IMG/VR virus record: IMGVR_UViG_3300013005_000077
Coordinates: 1-38,658 of that record
Reading direction: 5' to 3' (one strand)
Source: a virus
Length of the DNA stretch: 38,658 bases
Shown piece after piece: positions 31,288 through 38,615 of this stretch. The position numbers were made by a program, and so were the translations under genes. The notes below the pieces were generated by a model that was not told where the DNA came from, made no database searches, and saw only the letters and a list, made by a program, of their open reading frames with translations. Within the stretch, counting starts at the first letter, position 1. Each line of letters opens with the position of its first letter.

Positions 31288-31800
31288 TTAAGTAAAATTA
31301 CAATCTGCGTCTTGAGAATTAATTGTTCTAGATATATCAACAGATGGATCTTTTTTAATTCTATATTGTCTACTAATTTTGGAAGTAATAGTCTTGTACT
31401 TATCTCTTCCACACTTATCTTTACCGTCCGGTACTGTTTTAGTACACGATCCGTCTGATAATGGAGTGACTTTATCTAAGGTGTTTGCTTGAACTTTGGC
31501 CTGTAAAGATTCATTGAATTTATTCCATCTTGTTTGAAACTGTCCTAAGTTATTGCAAAGATAACTGTCTCCGACTCTACTAAACTTAAAAGTAAAAGAC
31601 AAATTACCTCCTCCAACTACTGAACTACAATCTTCTGATTGTCCACATTGTGGAGGAGCTTTGTCACAATCTCCATCACATTCTAGTGTTCTAGTACATG
31701 CAACTTTAATAAATGCCACAACATTCAATGTAGCACTAAATCCCGAAGATTGTCTTCTAGGAGAACAAAATCCAACTGGAGATGTAACTGGTTCAGCCAT
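31288..31800 (-). CDS. Cys-rich probable virion protein
   Basis: A protein of 170 residues with ten cysteines (C12, C35, C41, C45, C52, C58, C82, C119, C130, C167), with a cluster of five in residues 35-58 (TLECDGDCDKAPPQC and DC). No signal peptide; the cysteines may bind metal or form disulfides in the virion. Beta-like strands (LSFTFKFSRV) alternate with loops. AAGGAG precedes the ATG. No family recognised. Confidence 0.6.
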   Translation of the reverse strand: MAEPVTSPVGFCSPRRQSSGFSATLNVVAFIKVACTRTLECDGDCDKAPPQCGQSEDCSSVVGGGNLSFTFKFSRVGDSYLCNNLGQFQTRWNKFNESLQAKVQANTLDKVTPLSDGSCTKTVPDGKDKCGRDKYKTITSKISRQYRIKKDPSVDISRTINSQDADCNFT

Positions 31801-31809
31801 TTTTACTCC

Positions 31810-32226
31810 TTATGGGACGTCGCATTTTGGAGGAGGATTATTATCATATGGGTCTTTTGTAATTGAGTTTGATGATAGTGATTTCACGCCAGACTCTAGC
31901 GATTTCAACATAGATTCTATTGCTCTTGGATTCAAATTATCTGTATTGACTAGTATTTGATAGTCATTAATAAATTGTTGAATAATATTATTATCGTTAA
32001 AACTAACACTAATATCATAATCTATCAAAACATCTTCATCTTTTAGACCATGATTAGTATAATAAATACTATTTTCTAACAGTGGAATAGTTTTTTGATT
32101 TTTGAATGTATTATCAGAAAAAACTCTGCCATCATGAACAAAAGCTGGTTTAGTAAGTTTTTTTACTGACCCAAAAATTTTTTTAGTAAAATTATATCCA
32201 GATGAAATAGAAATATTATTAGGCAT
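31810..32226 (-). CDS. unknown probable structural protein
   Basis: A protein of 138 residues, beta-rich with Asn/Ser-rich loops (MPNNISISSGYNFTKKIF, VLIDYDISVSFNDNNII) and a Pro/Asp-rich end (DNNPPPKCDVP). No motif recognised. Overlaps the next gene upstream by 8 bases; in the same late-type run as its neighbours. Confidence 0.6.
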   Translation of the reverse strand: MPNNISISSGYNFTKKIFGSVKKLTKPAFVHDGRVFSDNTFKNQKTIPLLENSIYYTNHGLKDEDVLIDYDISVSFNDNNIIQQFINDYQILVNTDNLNPRAIESMLKSLESGVKSLSSNSITKDPYDNNPPPKCDVP

Positions 32227-32437
32227 ATTTAATCCTCGTTATCAACGAAGGTATTTTAGAGCCCGAATAAAAATTTATTTTAGTATTTCTAGCGTCTCTG
32301 TCTAATTCTTGGTATGGTTGATATATATGAGGTTTACTAACTACAAAGTCCGACGCCGTAGCATCGGACTTGTAGATAGCATTTTTACTCTTGTATATAC
32401 CATTCGGTTTTTTTACCAAATAGTTATTACGATACAT
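32219..32437 (-). CDS. small unknown protein
   Basis: A protein of 72 residues, basic and Tyr/Ser/Lys-rich, with no recognised motif. A strong GC-rich hairpin (32341-32375) lies inside the coding sequence and encodes the IYKSDATASDFV portion. Overlaps its downstream gene by 8 bases. Confidence 0.55.
   Translation of the reverse strand: MYRNNYLVKKPNGIYKSKNAIYKSDATASDFVVSKPHIYQPYQELDRDARNTKINFYSGSKIPSLITRIKYA
32341..32375. other. 12-bp GC-rich hairpin within coding sequence
   Basis: CTACAA-A-GTCCGA (32341-32353) pairs with TCGGAC-TTGTAG (32364-32375) with one bulged base and a ten-base loop. It is the strongest stem seen in the window apart from the ssb terminator, and it has no T run after it on either strand. 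Confidence 0.7.
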
Positions 32438-32441
32438 TTAA

Positions 32442-33014
32442 TTACCCGTTCTTGGGCTTGTATCCAACAGTAACAGGATTCTTGGCAACACCCTTGAAAG
32501 TAAGATTGCCAGGAGCACTTCTTGTTGGAGTAGCAGCACGATCTTTGTAAGAACCATTGCTTCCTACTAGAACACCGTCTGTACCAGTTGTTCCAGTATC
32601 ATTTGCTACAACAGGATACCCGGCATCCCATTTACCAAGATAGAAATTAAACTTACCAGCTCTTATAGCTGTGAGTTCTCTACGAGTTAAGACAGATTCT
32701 AACTTATGAATACCTCTGATTTGAGAAGGTACGTCAGCGCCCGACTTAAGAGCTGTGTTAGCAATACCTGTAATCGTTGAAGATGATCTGAGAGCAACTG
32801 GCTCTCTAGTATTGTAAGCAATCAAGCCACCACTAACAGATTTTGCTACGTCTGTAGTAACTAAAACTCTAGAACCTACGAAGCCTAGATTACTACCTCC
32901 GACAGCAACACCCTTTACATTAGTAGCAGATGTTTTAACTCTTAATACAGCACCCTTATTATTTACAGTACTGGTTGTTGTAACAGCAGAACCATTTTGT
33001 TGAATTGTGGCCAT
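32442..33014 (-). CDS. probable structural (capsid decoration or tail) protein
   Basis: A protein of 190 residues, unusually rich in Gly, Ala, Thr, Ser and Val with few charged residues, a composition typical of abundant virion proteins. It has regular beta-like segments (VLRVKTSATNVKGVAVGG, GRVLVTTD-type strands) and a KFNFYLGKWDAGYPVVAND block. Codon use looks less AT-biased than that of the glycan operon. GGAGAA precedes the ATG. No family recognised, so decoration protein, tail tube or fibre are all possible. Confidence 0.55.
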   Translation of the reverse strand: MATIQQNGSAVTTTSTVNNKGAVLRVKTSATNVKGVAVGGSNLGFVGSRVLVTTDVAKSVSGGLIAYNTREPVALRSSSTITGIANTALKSGADVPSQIRGIHKLESVLTRRELTAIRAGKFNFYLGKWDAGYPVVANDTGTTGTDGVLVGSNGSYKDRAATPTRSAPGNLTFKGVAKNPVTVGYKPKNG

Positions 33015-33048
33015 TATTTTTCTCCATGCATGAGTAAAGATAGAAAAC

Positions 33049-33062
33049 AGTGAATATTCACT
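33049..33062 (-). repeat. 14-base palindrome, possible weak terminator
   Basis: AGTGAATATTCACT is a perfect palindrome between the DeoC-like and structural genes, followed on the minus strand by GTTTTCT. It may terminate transcription from the ClpP/DeoC unit. The same gap holds TATAAGAT at 33064-33071, six of eight matches to the TATAAATA late box, which would give the structural gene its own promoter. Confidence 0.4.
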
Positions 33063-33083
33063 AATCTTATACCCCAGGAGATA

Positions 33084-33740
33084 TTATTTTGCTATATTTT
33101 TGCTAAATATACTTAATCCATTCAAAGAATTTAGTCTTATAGCGTATAAATCGGCCTTTTTTATAGATACCATCTGACTATCATTCCAAACATTTCCATT
33201 ACAAATAATATTAATATCATGGACTTTTCTTTTTATCATCACAGAAGCTAATATATTATCATTGATATCATCTAGTAAATATCCTGTTGAAGGAAGGATA
33301 TTCTTTATTCCATAGCCATGTAGAATTTGCGCAATCTTGTACAGTAAATCGTAGCTAAAAATCCTGTATTCTAAAAAATATCTTAATTCAACATCATTAT
33401 GAGATGAACATAATTCTAGTATATTTTTAACATCATCTCTAAATTTATCATATTTTCGATTAGTTAGAGGACTAGGAGGAGCCACAACATCTATTACTTT
33501 TGCACCATTTTTAATAGAGTGTTCTATAGAGGTTATTCTGCTTTTTAGATCAGATGTACCAAGTGGATAATCTATAGCAGAGGATATTTTTATGTGGTCT
33601 GGTACGAATGTTTTTACTAATTTTACATAACAAGGTAATACAGATATGATATCTGGTTTATATTTTATTGCTGCTGTTATGTTATCTTTGTATTCATTAT
33701 CATGTAATGATACGTCATATAATGAATATTCTAATTTCAT
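33084..33740 (-). CDS. DeoC-like TIM-barrel protein lacking catalytic lysines
   Basis: A protein of 218 residues that follows the deoxyribose-phosphate aldolase order: IDYPLGTSDLKSRITSIE (56-73; family FPLG...T...K...E), NGAKVIDVVAPPSPL (78-92), a mid-barrel strand and helix, then NILPSTGY (147-154) where the family has KTSTG. The Schiff-base lysine position is L149, and the second lysine position (family VKxxGG) reads IICNGNV. The acidic residue in VIDVV is kept. The fold is probably retained and the aldolase reaction probably lost. Start overlaps the second ClpP-like frame by four bases. Confidence 0.65.
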   Translation of the reverse strand: MKLEYSLYDVSLHDNEYKDNITAAIKYKPDIISVLPCYVKLVKTFVPDHIKISSAIDYPLGTSDLKSRITSIEHSIKNGAKVIDVVAPPSPLTNRKYDKFRDDVKNILELCSSHNDVELRYFLEYRIFSYDLLYKIAQILHGYGIKNILPSTGYLLDDINDNILASVMIKRKVHDINIICNGNVWNDSQMVSIKKADLYAIRLNSLNGLSIFSKNIAK

Positions 33741-33892
33741 TTCTTTTTATTTAGTTTAAGACTATCTATGGATGGATACTGTTTTGAACCTAGAATACCG
33801 TCTGCAAATCCATAATACACCGCTTCTTCTGCTGTGAGTATCCAATCGCATTTGTTGGCTAGTTGAGAAACTATGTGTTTTTTTGCCATCAT
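33737..33892 (-). CDS. second frame of split ClpP-like protease (C-terminal part)
   Basis: A 51-residue frame opening with ATG at 33892 in ATGA overlap with the stop of the ClpP-like gene. It encodes the end of a ClpP fold: DWILTAEEAVYYGFADGIL, equivalent to the E. coli region RDRFLSAPEAVEYG that contains the catalytic Asp. Here D16 of the frame is the equivalent residue. The frame is -1 relative to the upstream ORF, and the junction carries an A6 run (GGAAAAAATGATGG). It may be read by frameshifting or by reinitiation and is too short to act alone. Confidence 0.7.
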   Translation of the reverse strand: MMAKKHIVSQLANKCDWILTAEEAVYYGFADGILGSKQYPSIDSLKLNKKK

Positions 33893-34401
33893 TTTTTCCA
33901 ATTTTTTTCTTTGGCTATAACGCTAGTTTCCATGCATCTGTCTGTAAATATATCAACCATTTTATCTGTTTCCCTGTCGTTCCACGCTATGCTGCTTGAT
34001 GCGGCCTTTGTGTGTTCTTCATTTATACTAATAGAACCATAGTGTATTAGCATATTTGTATTTGGCATAAGAATTCTTGTATGAGCAGCCTGTAATAAAA
34101 CACTACTGCATGACTCCACTTTTGCATAAGCTAATAATATAACTTTAGCTTTTGAGAATTTAATGGCGTCATACATACCGAGTAAATCTTGCCAATCTCC
34201 GCCCGGAAGATGCATATGTACTAATATTGGCTCATTAGATATGTGGTTTAATAGTCTTAGATTTTTTTCAAATGTTACGGCGGATTTAAAGTCCAATATC
34301 TCATCTGCACTATCTGACAAGTATGCGTGTAGATATATTTCTCTATTTTTGATATCAATATTAAAATTATGAATATGGTCTATTGTTGTGTTTTCAGTCA
34401 T
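33889..34401 (-). CDS. clpP: ClpP-like Ser protease, N-terminal part (Ser and His)
   Basis: A protein of 170 residues with the ClpP core: LPGGDWQDLLGMYDAI (65-80), S97 in KVESCSSVLLQAA as catalytic Ser (family GQAASMGAFLL), and H120 in NMLIHYGS. The frame ends after KNWKK at a TGA, before the third catalytic residue, which is in the -1 frame of the following ORF (33737-33892). Phage ClpP-like proteins often act as prohead maturation proteases. As it stands, the chain is catalytically incomplete unless the ribosome shifts frame or the sequence has an indel. Confidence 0.8.
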   Translation of the reverse strand: MTENTTIDHIHNFNIDIKNREIYLHAYLSDSADEILDFKSAVTFEKNLRLLNHISNEPILVHMHLPGGDWQDLLGMYDAIKFSKAKVILLAYAKVESCSSVLLQAAHTRILMPNTNMLIHYGSISINEEHTKAASSSIAWNDRETDKMVDIFTDRCMETSVIAKEKNWKK

Positions 34402-34801
34402 AATATTTATCTATAAATTCATAGACATTATCATTTATGCATTTCATAACGTCTCTGTCTGTAAAAATTTTACCAATACCAATTCTAAATCTATATCTAG
34501 TAATTACATCTAATATTTCCACACCGTCAGACTGCTCTATTACTCCAGCAATATCTTTTGTTAGATTAAAATTAGTATGACCAATCCAAAAATTAAACAT
34601 TTCACTCATAGATAAATCGTGCAAAGGCATGACTCCCATAGGGGTGATGATAGCCTTGGTGTGTATCATATGGTGTGGAGGTAACATTTGTTCATCACCA
34701 AGCATCGCTTCTGAATCCTCAGATTCTTCTGGAGCAATATCTGGCTCACTATCAAATGGATCAATCCACTTTTCCCAAACTATTAGATGGTTTCTAGACA
34801 T
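34394..34801 (-). CDS. unknown protein next to protease
   Basis: A protein of 135 residues from the ATG at 34801, which has AGGAGA 6 bases in front; an earlier ATG at 34840 would add 13 residues without a site. Acidic N-terminus (PFDSEPDIAPEESEDSEAM), then a domain with HHMIHTKAIITPMGVMPL and RYRFRIGIGKIFTDRDV. No motif recognised. ATGA-type overlap with the protease start suggests related function, possibly a scaffold-like partner; that is inference. Confidence 0.6.
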   Translation of the reverse strand: MSRNHLIVWEKWIDPFDSEPDIAPEESEDSEAMLGDEQMLPPHHMIHTKAIITPMGVMPLHDLSMSEMFNFWIGHTNFNLTKDIAGVIEQSDGVEILDVITRYRFRIGIGKIFTDRDVMKCINDNVYEFIDKYYD

Positions 34802-34864
34802 AGGATCTCCTCTCTCATCATAATAGAGGTTGTGGTGCATATATAAAGTACACCGTTGAGCTTA

Positions 34865-35305
34865 TCACGGTCTTTTAAAGACTCTACTAGGTCTAACTAG
34901 AGGTTGATTAGAATTTTTAATGGCTATTTTATTGTTTTCAATATGAAAAGATGACCAAAATGCAATAATGTTATTAACAAATAATACCATTTTAGGATCA
35001 TCCTTAGATGAATTACTAATCAATATATCAGCTATTTTTTGTGCATATATCCCATCTGTAATATTGCTCAACAATCTACCATATGATTCAGCATAATCTA
35101 GAATATTCTCATCGTCTAATTTTTCTATATCAGGAAAATAACACTTGATAGAAATATCTTTGTTATCAATAATATCAAATACTATAGATCCTGTTAGATC
35201 AGTATTTTCTGGATTGTTATTATCTTCTTTATCTGAAGATTTTTTGAACAAGTTTTTGATAACTCGGTATATGTTGAATTTCTTCAATAGAGATAAAATG
35301 CCCAT
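34865..35305 (-). CDS. unknown phage protein
   Basis: A protein of 146 residues with a basic N-terminal helix (LKKFNIYRVIKNLFKK), then a domain with YFPDIEKLDDENILDYAESYGRLL and FVNNIIAFWSSFHIENN. No catalytic motif recognised. Its first 26 codons overlap the end of the neighbouring gene by 77 bases in another frame, an unusually long overlap. Confidence 0.6.
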   Translation of the reverse strand: MGILSLLKKFNIYRVIKNLFKKSSDKEDNNNPENTDLTGSIVFDIIDNKDISIKCYFPDIEKLDDENILDYAESYGRLLSNITDGIYAQKIADILISNSSKDDPKMVLFVNNIIAFWSSFHIENNKIAIKNSNQPLVRPSRVFKRP

Positions 35306-35585
35306 TACTAATCTCTGTATTAAATGGTAAAAAAGTATAGTAATAAATATTCACTATGTTGTCATGAAAATATACATCATATAGAATATATGTTGGCTCA
35401 AAATCTAATGTTCCCAAATGATATTGAACCATAGATTGCAAGACATTGTGCATAGATCCGAACTTATCTTGTAACTCTATTGAAGGTATGGAAATTCCAT
35501 TATCTCCAGATGAAACAAAATTATATGATGATCCATGATTTGTTACAGAAGGAACCAGCATCAACAGGATTGTATTAACTTGCAT
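35229..35585 (-). CDS. unknown phage protein
   Basis: A protein of 118 residues with beta-rich organisation: TYILYDVYFHDNIVNIYYY and a final IEEIQHIPSYQKLVQKIFR helix. Reminiscent in strand order of small phage nudix-like or structural proteins, but no nudix box is visible. Its ATG overlaps the sigma factor stop by 11 bases. Confidence 0.55.
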   Translation of the reverse strand: MQVNTILLMLVPSVTNHGSSYNFVSSGDNGISIPSIELQDKFGSMHNVLQSMVQYHLGTLDFEPTYILYDVYFHDNIVNIYYYTFLPFNTEISNGHFISIEEIQHIPSYQKLVQKIFR

Positions 35586-36162
35586 TAATAAGATCCCCTA
35601 TAGACTTGAGACCCTTTTTAATATTTTGTCTTACAGCTTCTCTGGTTGTTCCGTACTTGGAACCAATTTCAGAAAGTGTTTGGTTATGGAAATAATATAG
35701 CTTGATCTGTTCTTTTTGTTTTTCGGTTAGTATACTACTATTGAAAAGTTCATTTACGAGACTTTGCCTATTATTTTCTAGTTCCATATTCATTACAATA
35801 TCAGCAGGATCAGTATTTCTTATATCTTCTACTTGATCATCAAAAGACCCATCATCATTTGATCGAGTTCTATTTATAGAAACTGATTTATTGGTCTTAT
35901 ATTTGTTTGTGATATATGTTTTTAATGCCCATATAACACATTGATTTCTATAAGAATAAAGAGTTTTCTTTTTACCGGTTTCTTTACCTGTTCTATTTTC
36001 GTCCCACTTCCAATCTGCTGTGATAATAGCATTTACTATTTCTCCAAATGCTTCATCATTATTTATGATTTCCATTGCTAGTGCTGGATAAAATTTTGGA
36101 GCTAATTTTCTTACGGCTTTCTGAGCAATAGTTCTATACGTATTCAATGTTTGAAATTCCAT
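35575..36162 (-). CDS. phage sigma-70-like factor (T4 gp55-like)
   Basis: A protein of 195 residues, the length of T4 gp55. A region 2-like helix set is at 66-100 (KTLYSYRNQCVIWALKTY...), and a region 4 helix-turn-helix at about 145-185 (LTEKQKEQIKLYYFHNQTL, SEIGSKYGTTREAVRQN). It would direct host RNA polymerase to phage late promoters; matching TATAAATA boxes are present at 30940-30947 and 38608-38615. An AAAGGAC sequence precedes the ATG. No clear region 1 or 3. Confidence 0.85.
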   Translation of the reverse strand: MEFQTLNTYRTIAQKAVRKLAPKFYPALAMEIINNDEAFGEIVNAIITADWKWDENRTGKETGKKKTLYSYRNQCVIWALKTYITNKYKTNKSVSINRTRSNDDGSFDDQVEDIRNTDPADIVMNMELENNRQSLVNELFNSSILTEKQKEQIKLYYFHNQTLSEIGSKYGTTREAVRQNIKKGLKSIGDLINAS

Positions 36163-36214
36163 ATTTGTCCTTTTGTAGTTAGAATCCTAAAAATAAAATC
36201 TAGAGTCGGTCTTT

Positions 36215-37021
36215 TTACTTAGTCAACTTTTTCCATTGTTCCGGATCTGGTCTGTCTTTATCTCCGGGTTTAGCTGGTTTATAATTTTTTCCCATTCGTT
36301 CTTTTTTCTTCCTTATATTATCCCAAAGTCCTGGTTTTTTTGCTATTTCGGTTTCTACTGGATTATTAACGTCTCTTTCTTCATTATGATTTTGATTAAG
36401 ATCATCTGTATGATTCGGAGAAGTCTGAACAATACTGTTCATCGGCTTGCCGGAAGATGCTTCATTAATTTCTTTTTTTGAAGACTCTGATTCTCCGTGA
36501 TCACCAGAAAAAACCACAAAATCCCTAATTGATCTCATTTGTTCTGAGATAACAGCCAGTTTACCCAAAACCCACGGCTCTGTCAAATTTTCAATTATAT
36601 GAGGATCGTCAATGCCGTTATAAATAGTTTTTGCGTGTACAGAGATAGCTTTCAAGGCAGACAACACCATATTTAGATATTCGTCACCATTATCTTCTGC
36701 TAAGATAGGAAGGTTATTGTATTCTGTATTTCTGGAGTCATCGTTTGAAAAATCTGTTGCCAAGGCTAGATGTTTTTGTTGTTTTTTTAGCAACTGTCCG
36801 ACTGTCCAATTTTTACCACTATTCAATGTTCTATATGCTACAACTTTACCTTCTGGTTCAGGAAAAGTATCTACCCCTTCAACAGTACCTATACTACCAT
36901 AGTAAGCACATGAATGATCAGTATTTTTAACAATACTGCCCATTGTATAATCCATCATTTTTTGAGAAGAATTGGATAGTTCTTGTTGAATCTCTGACAA
37001 TAAATTTTTAGCTCTTTGCAT
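36215..37021 (-). CDS. conserved-type phage protein with basic C-terminal motif
   Basis: A protein of 268 residues. The N-terminal half has a small beta domain (GSIVKNTDHSCAYYG, GTVEGVDTFPEPEG) and a helix with GQLLKKQQKHLAL; an acidic and Asn/Ser-rich linker follows (about 170-225), and the end is KKPGLWDNIRKKKERMGK and AKPGDKDRPDPEQW. The tail pattern LWxNIxxKKER...KPGxKxxP is widespread at the ends of phage proteins of unknown role. The next gene's stop and this ATG overlap as TAATG. Confidence 0.6.
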   Translation of the reverse strand: MQRAKNLLSEIQQELSNSSQKMMDYTMGSIVKNTDHSCAYYGSIGTVEGVDTFPEPEGKVVAYRTLNSGKNWTVGQLLKKQQKHLALATDFSNDDSRNTEYNNLPILAEDNGDEYLNMVLSALKAISVHAKTIYNGIDDPHIIENLTEPWVLGKLAVISEQMRSIRDFVVFSGDHGESESSKKEINEASSGKPMNSIVQTSPNHTDDLNQNHNEERDVNNPVETEIAKKPGLWDNIRKKKERMGKNYKPAKPGDKDRPDPEQWKKLTK

Positions 37022-37452
37022 TAGTTGTTTCCTACTTTGTCATCTAAAGGACCATTTGTAATCCACGCATCACAAGTTCTACTACCAGCACACTTAAAAT
37101 CAAAAAGTTCGCAATATCCAAGATCTGCTAATTTAACTATGGCTCCAGCTTCATTCATATCTTCTTCACAGATACCTTTTTCTATGCATCTCATCATCTT
37201 TTCTTTAACAATAAAAACAGCACAGTTTGAGCACCTCATTGTCTTAGCTTCATCAATAGTTGTTTTAAACAAATCAGCTTTCTTTTGCCAAAATTCTGTA
37301 TTGTCTAATTGAGGATTAGCTGGACCGTAATTAGCTTTTTCTACACAAATTTTTCTATTAGCTAGATTCAAACTAATATCTTGTGTAGCTGGTGGACATT
37401 CTATACTAGATTGTACTGAATCCAATAGCTCATTTGCTCTTGATTTATACAT
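37021..37452 (-). CDS. Cys-rich protein, possible Fe-S or zinc binding
   Basis: A protein of 143 residues with seven cysteines in the second half: C74-x2-C77 (MRCSNCAVF), C89, C95, C114 (GYCELFDF), C121 and C127 (KCAGSRTCDAW). The C-x2-C ... GYC ... C spacing recalls high-potential iron-sulfur-type phage proteins, but the cluster type cannot be decided from sequence. Small gap of two bases to the ferritin-like gene upstream. Role unknown. Confidence 0.65.
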   Translation of the reverse strand: MYKSRANELLDSVQSSIECPPATQDISLNLANRKICVEKANYGPANPQLDNTEFWQKKADLFKTTIDEAKTMRCSNCAVFIVKEKMMRCIEKGICEEDMNEAGAIVKLADLGYCELFDFKCAGSRTCDAWITNGPLDDKVGNN

Positions 37453-37454
37453 GC

Positions 37455-37997
37455 TTATACCTGTATCGACAAGAAGTTGTCTAGGCCCATTTGTTCAATT
37501 AATTTAAGGTAACCTTCATATAATTCTATTCCGTCTTCACTACCTTGTAGTAAAGGAATCATTATATTTGCTGTTAATTCATCTCCAACTGCTCTAGCGG
37601 CAACAATGGTTGCTCTTTCAGTTGCAGATGCTTCTCTTACTGAATCTAGATTATATTTTATCATTGCTACCATATCGTGTCTTGTCCATGCAGGAGGACT
37701 GACTGTTAGGGATTGGTAGTCTTGATCAAAAAATTCTAGTCTAGATAAATTGATCATCGCATGTTGATGTTCTTCCATAGCATCTGCTTTAATAGCTTCT
37801 GCTAATTTCTTATATCCCCATCTTTCTAGGTGTACTGCTTGAGCACTAAGTACTGTTGTTTGTTGCCAATGAATATTAAGTGATTGTTTTAGTAAATCAA
37901 TAACAGTTTGAGATGAGTATCCTTCAACCGACTGAGCAATCGTTTTTTGTTCTTGTGGTTGATTTTGTTCTTGTAGTAGTTGTTCTATAGTTTTCAT
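37455..37997 (-). CDS. ferritin/bacterioferritin-like protein with degraded diiron site
   Basis: A protein of 180 residues from the ATG at 37997, which has AAGG 8 bases upstream; a GTG three codons earlier lacks spacing. Four-helix bundle fold similar to bacterioferritin: helix A around residues 39-60 (SLNIHWQQ...ERWGY), helix B with E76-x2-H79 (EEHQHA), helix C, and helix D with EDGIELYEG. In helix A the ferroxidase Glu position is H43, and in helix D the E-x2-H reads E-D-G-I, so the diiron centre is probably incomplete. Iron storage or oxidase function is doubtful; a structural or binding use is possible. Confidence 0.6.
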   Translation of the reverse strand: MKTIEQLLQEQNQPQEQKTIAQSVEGYSSQTVIDLLKQSLNIHWQQTTVLSAQAVHLERWGYKKLAEAIKADAMEEHQHAMINLSRLEFFDQDYQSLTVSPPAWTRHDMVAMIKYNLDSVREASATERATIVAARAVGDELTANIMIPLLQGSEDGIELYEGYLKLIEQMGLDNFLSIQV

Positions 37998-38030
37998 CTC
38001 TTGCACCTTTTTTAATAGAATGTTATAAAT

Positions 38031-38588
38031 TTACCATGCCTTACAAGACCAGTAACGGGCTTTCCATTTTGGACCAGGATTATCACAATTATGTCTAGCT
38101 CTAAAGCTTCTTCGTCTTTCAGGAATATTTTTCTTTATTTTCATATTGGGATCGCCAAAATTAACTTTGACAACATTACCCTTCTCATTTTTGACGTAGA
38201 CGCTGAATTTTTTAGGGCCATCTGGAGTCCTAAATGGTTTATTTAATGTTACTTTTCTACCTTGATATTCTGAGGCCACTATGTGAGATACGTCATAGTC
38301 TTCTGTTTGTTCACCAGCATCAACATAATCTTCGTCATTTGGTATGACTAAATTAGACAGCGTTAATTCCTCGGTATTTCCACAATCTTCACAATCAAAC
38401 TCGTTAACAAAACCTAGTATAGCAGCAACATGATCTAGTAGACTATTTTTAGATTTTTTAGTTTGGCCTAGACAAATAGCAACCCTTTGTTTTGCATCGG
38501 GGTATTCTTTTTTCATAACTTCGCTACTCATGCAACGAGAAACGAAATTTTTACTATCTTCGTCGGGCTTTTTTTCGGGAATTGGCAT
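38031..38588 (-). CDS. conserved-type phage protein, probable virion or DNA-linked
   Basis: A protein of 185 residues. The N-terminal block SKNFVSRCMSSEVMKKEYPD with ...KQRVAICLG (about 12-41) is a motif recurring at the ends of phage structural proteins. A two-Cys pair (FDCEDCGN) follows, then a C-terminal domain FRTPDGPKKFSVYVKN and KVNFGDPNMKIKKNI with RRRSFRARHNC and KARYWSCKAW, rich in Arg/Lys and probably nucleic-acid binding. GGAGA lies in front of the ATG and a TATAAATA box at 38608-38615. Function unknown. Confidence 0.7.
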   Translation of the reverse strand: MPIPEKKPDEDSKNFVSRCMSSEVMKKEYPDAKQRVAICLGQTKKSKNSLLDHVAAILGFVNEFDCEDCGNTEELTLSNLVIPNDEDYVDAGEQTEDYDVSHIVASEYQGRKVTLNKPFRTPDGPKKFSVYVKNEKGNVVKVNFGDPNMKIKKNIPERRRSFRARHNCDNPGPKWKARYWSCKAW

Positions 38589-38607
38589 ATAGAGTATCTC
38601 CTATAAT

Positions 38608-38615
38608 TATTTATA
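38608..38615 (-). promoter_or_regulatory. T4-type late promoter box (TATAAATA)
   Basis: TATAAATA on the minus strand with GTG before it, the same arrangement as at 30940-30947. It lies 20 bases before the ATG at 38588, giving a very short leader in which the GGAGA ribosome site is retained. Probably starts the late run that includes the sigma factor, ferritin-like and protease genes. Confidence 0.6.
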
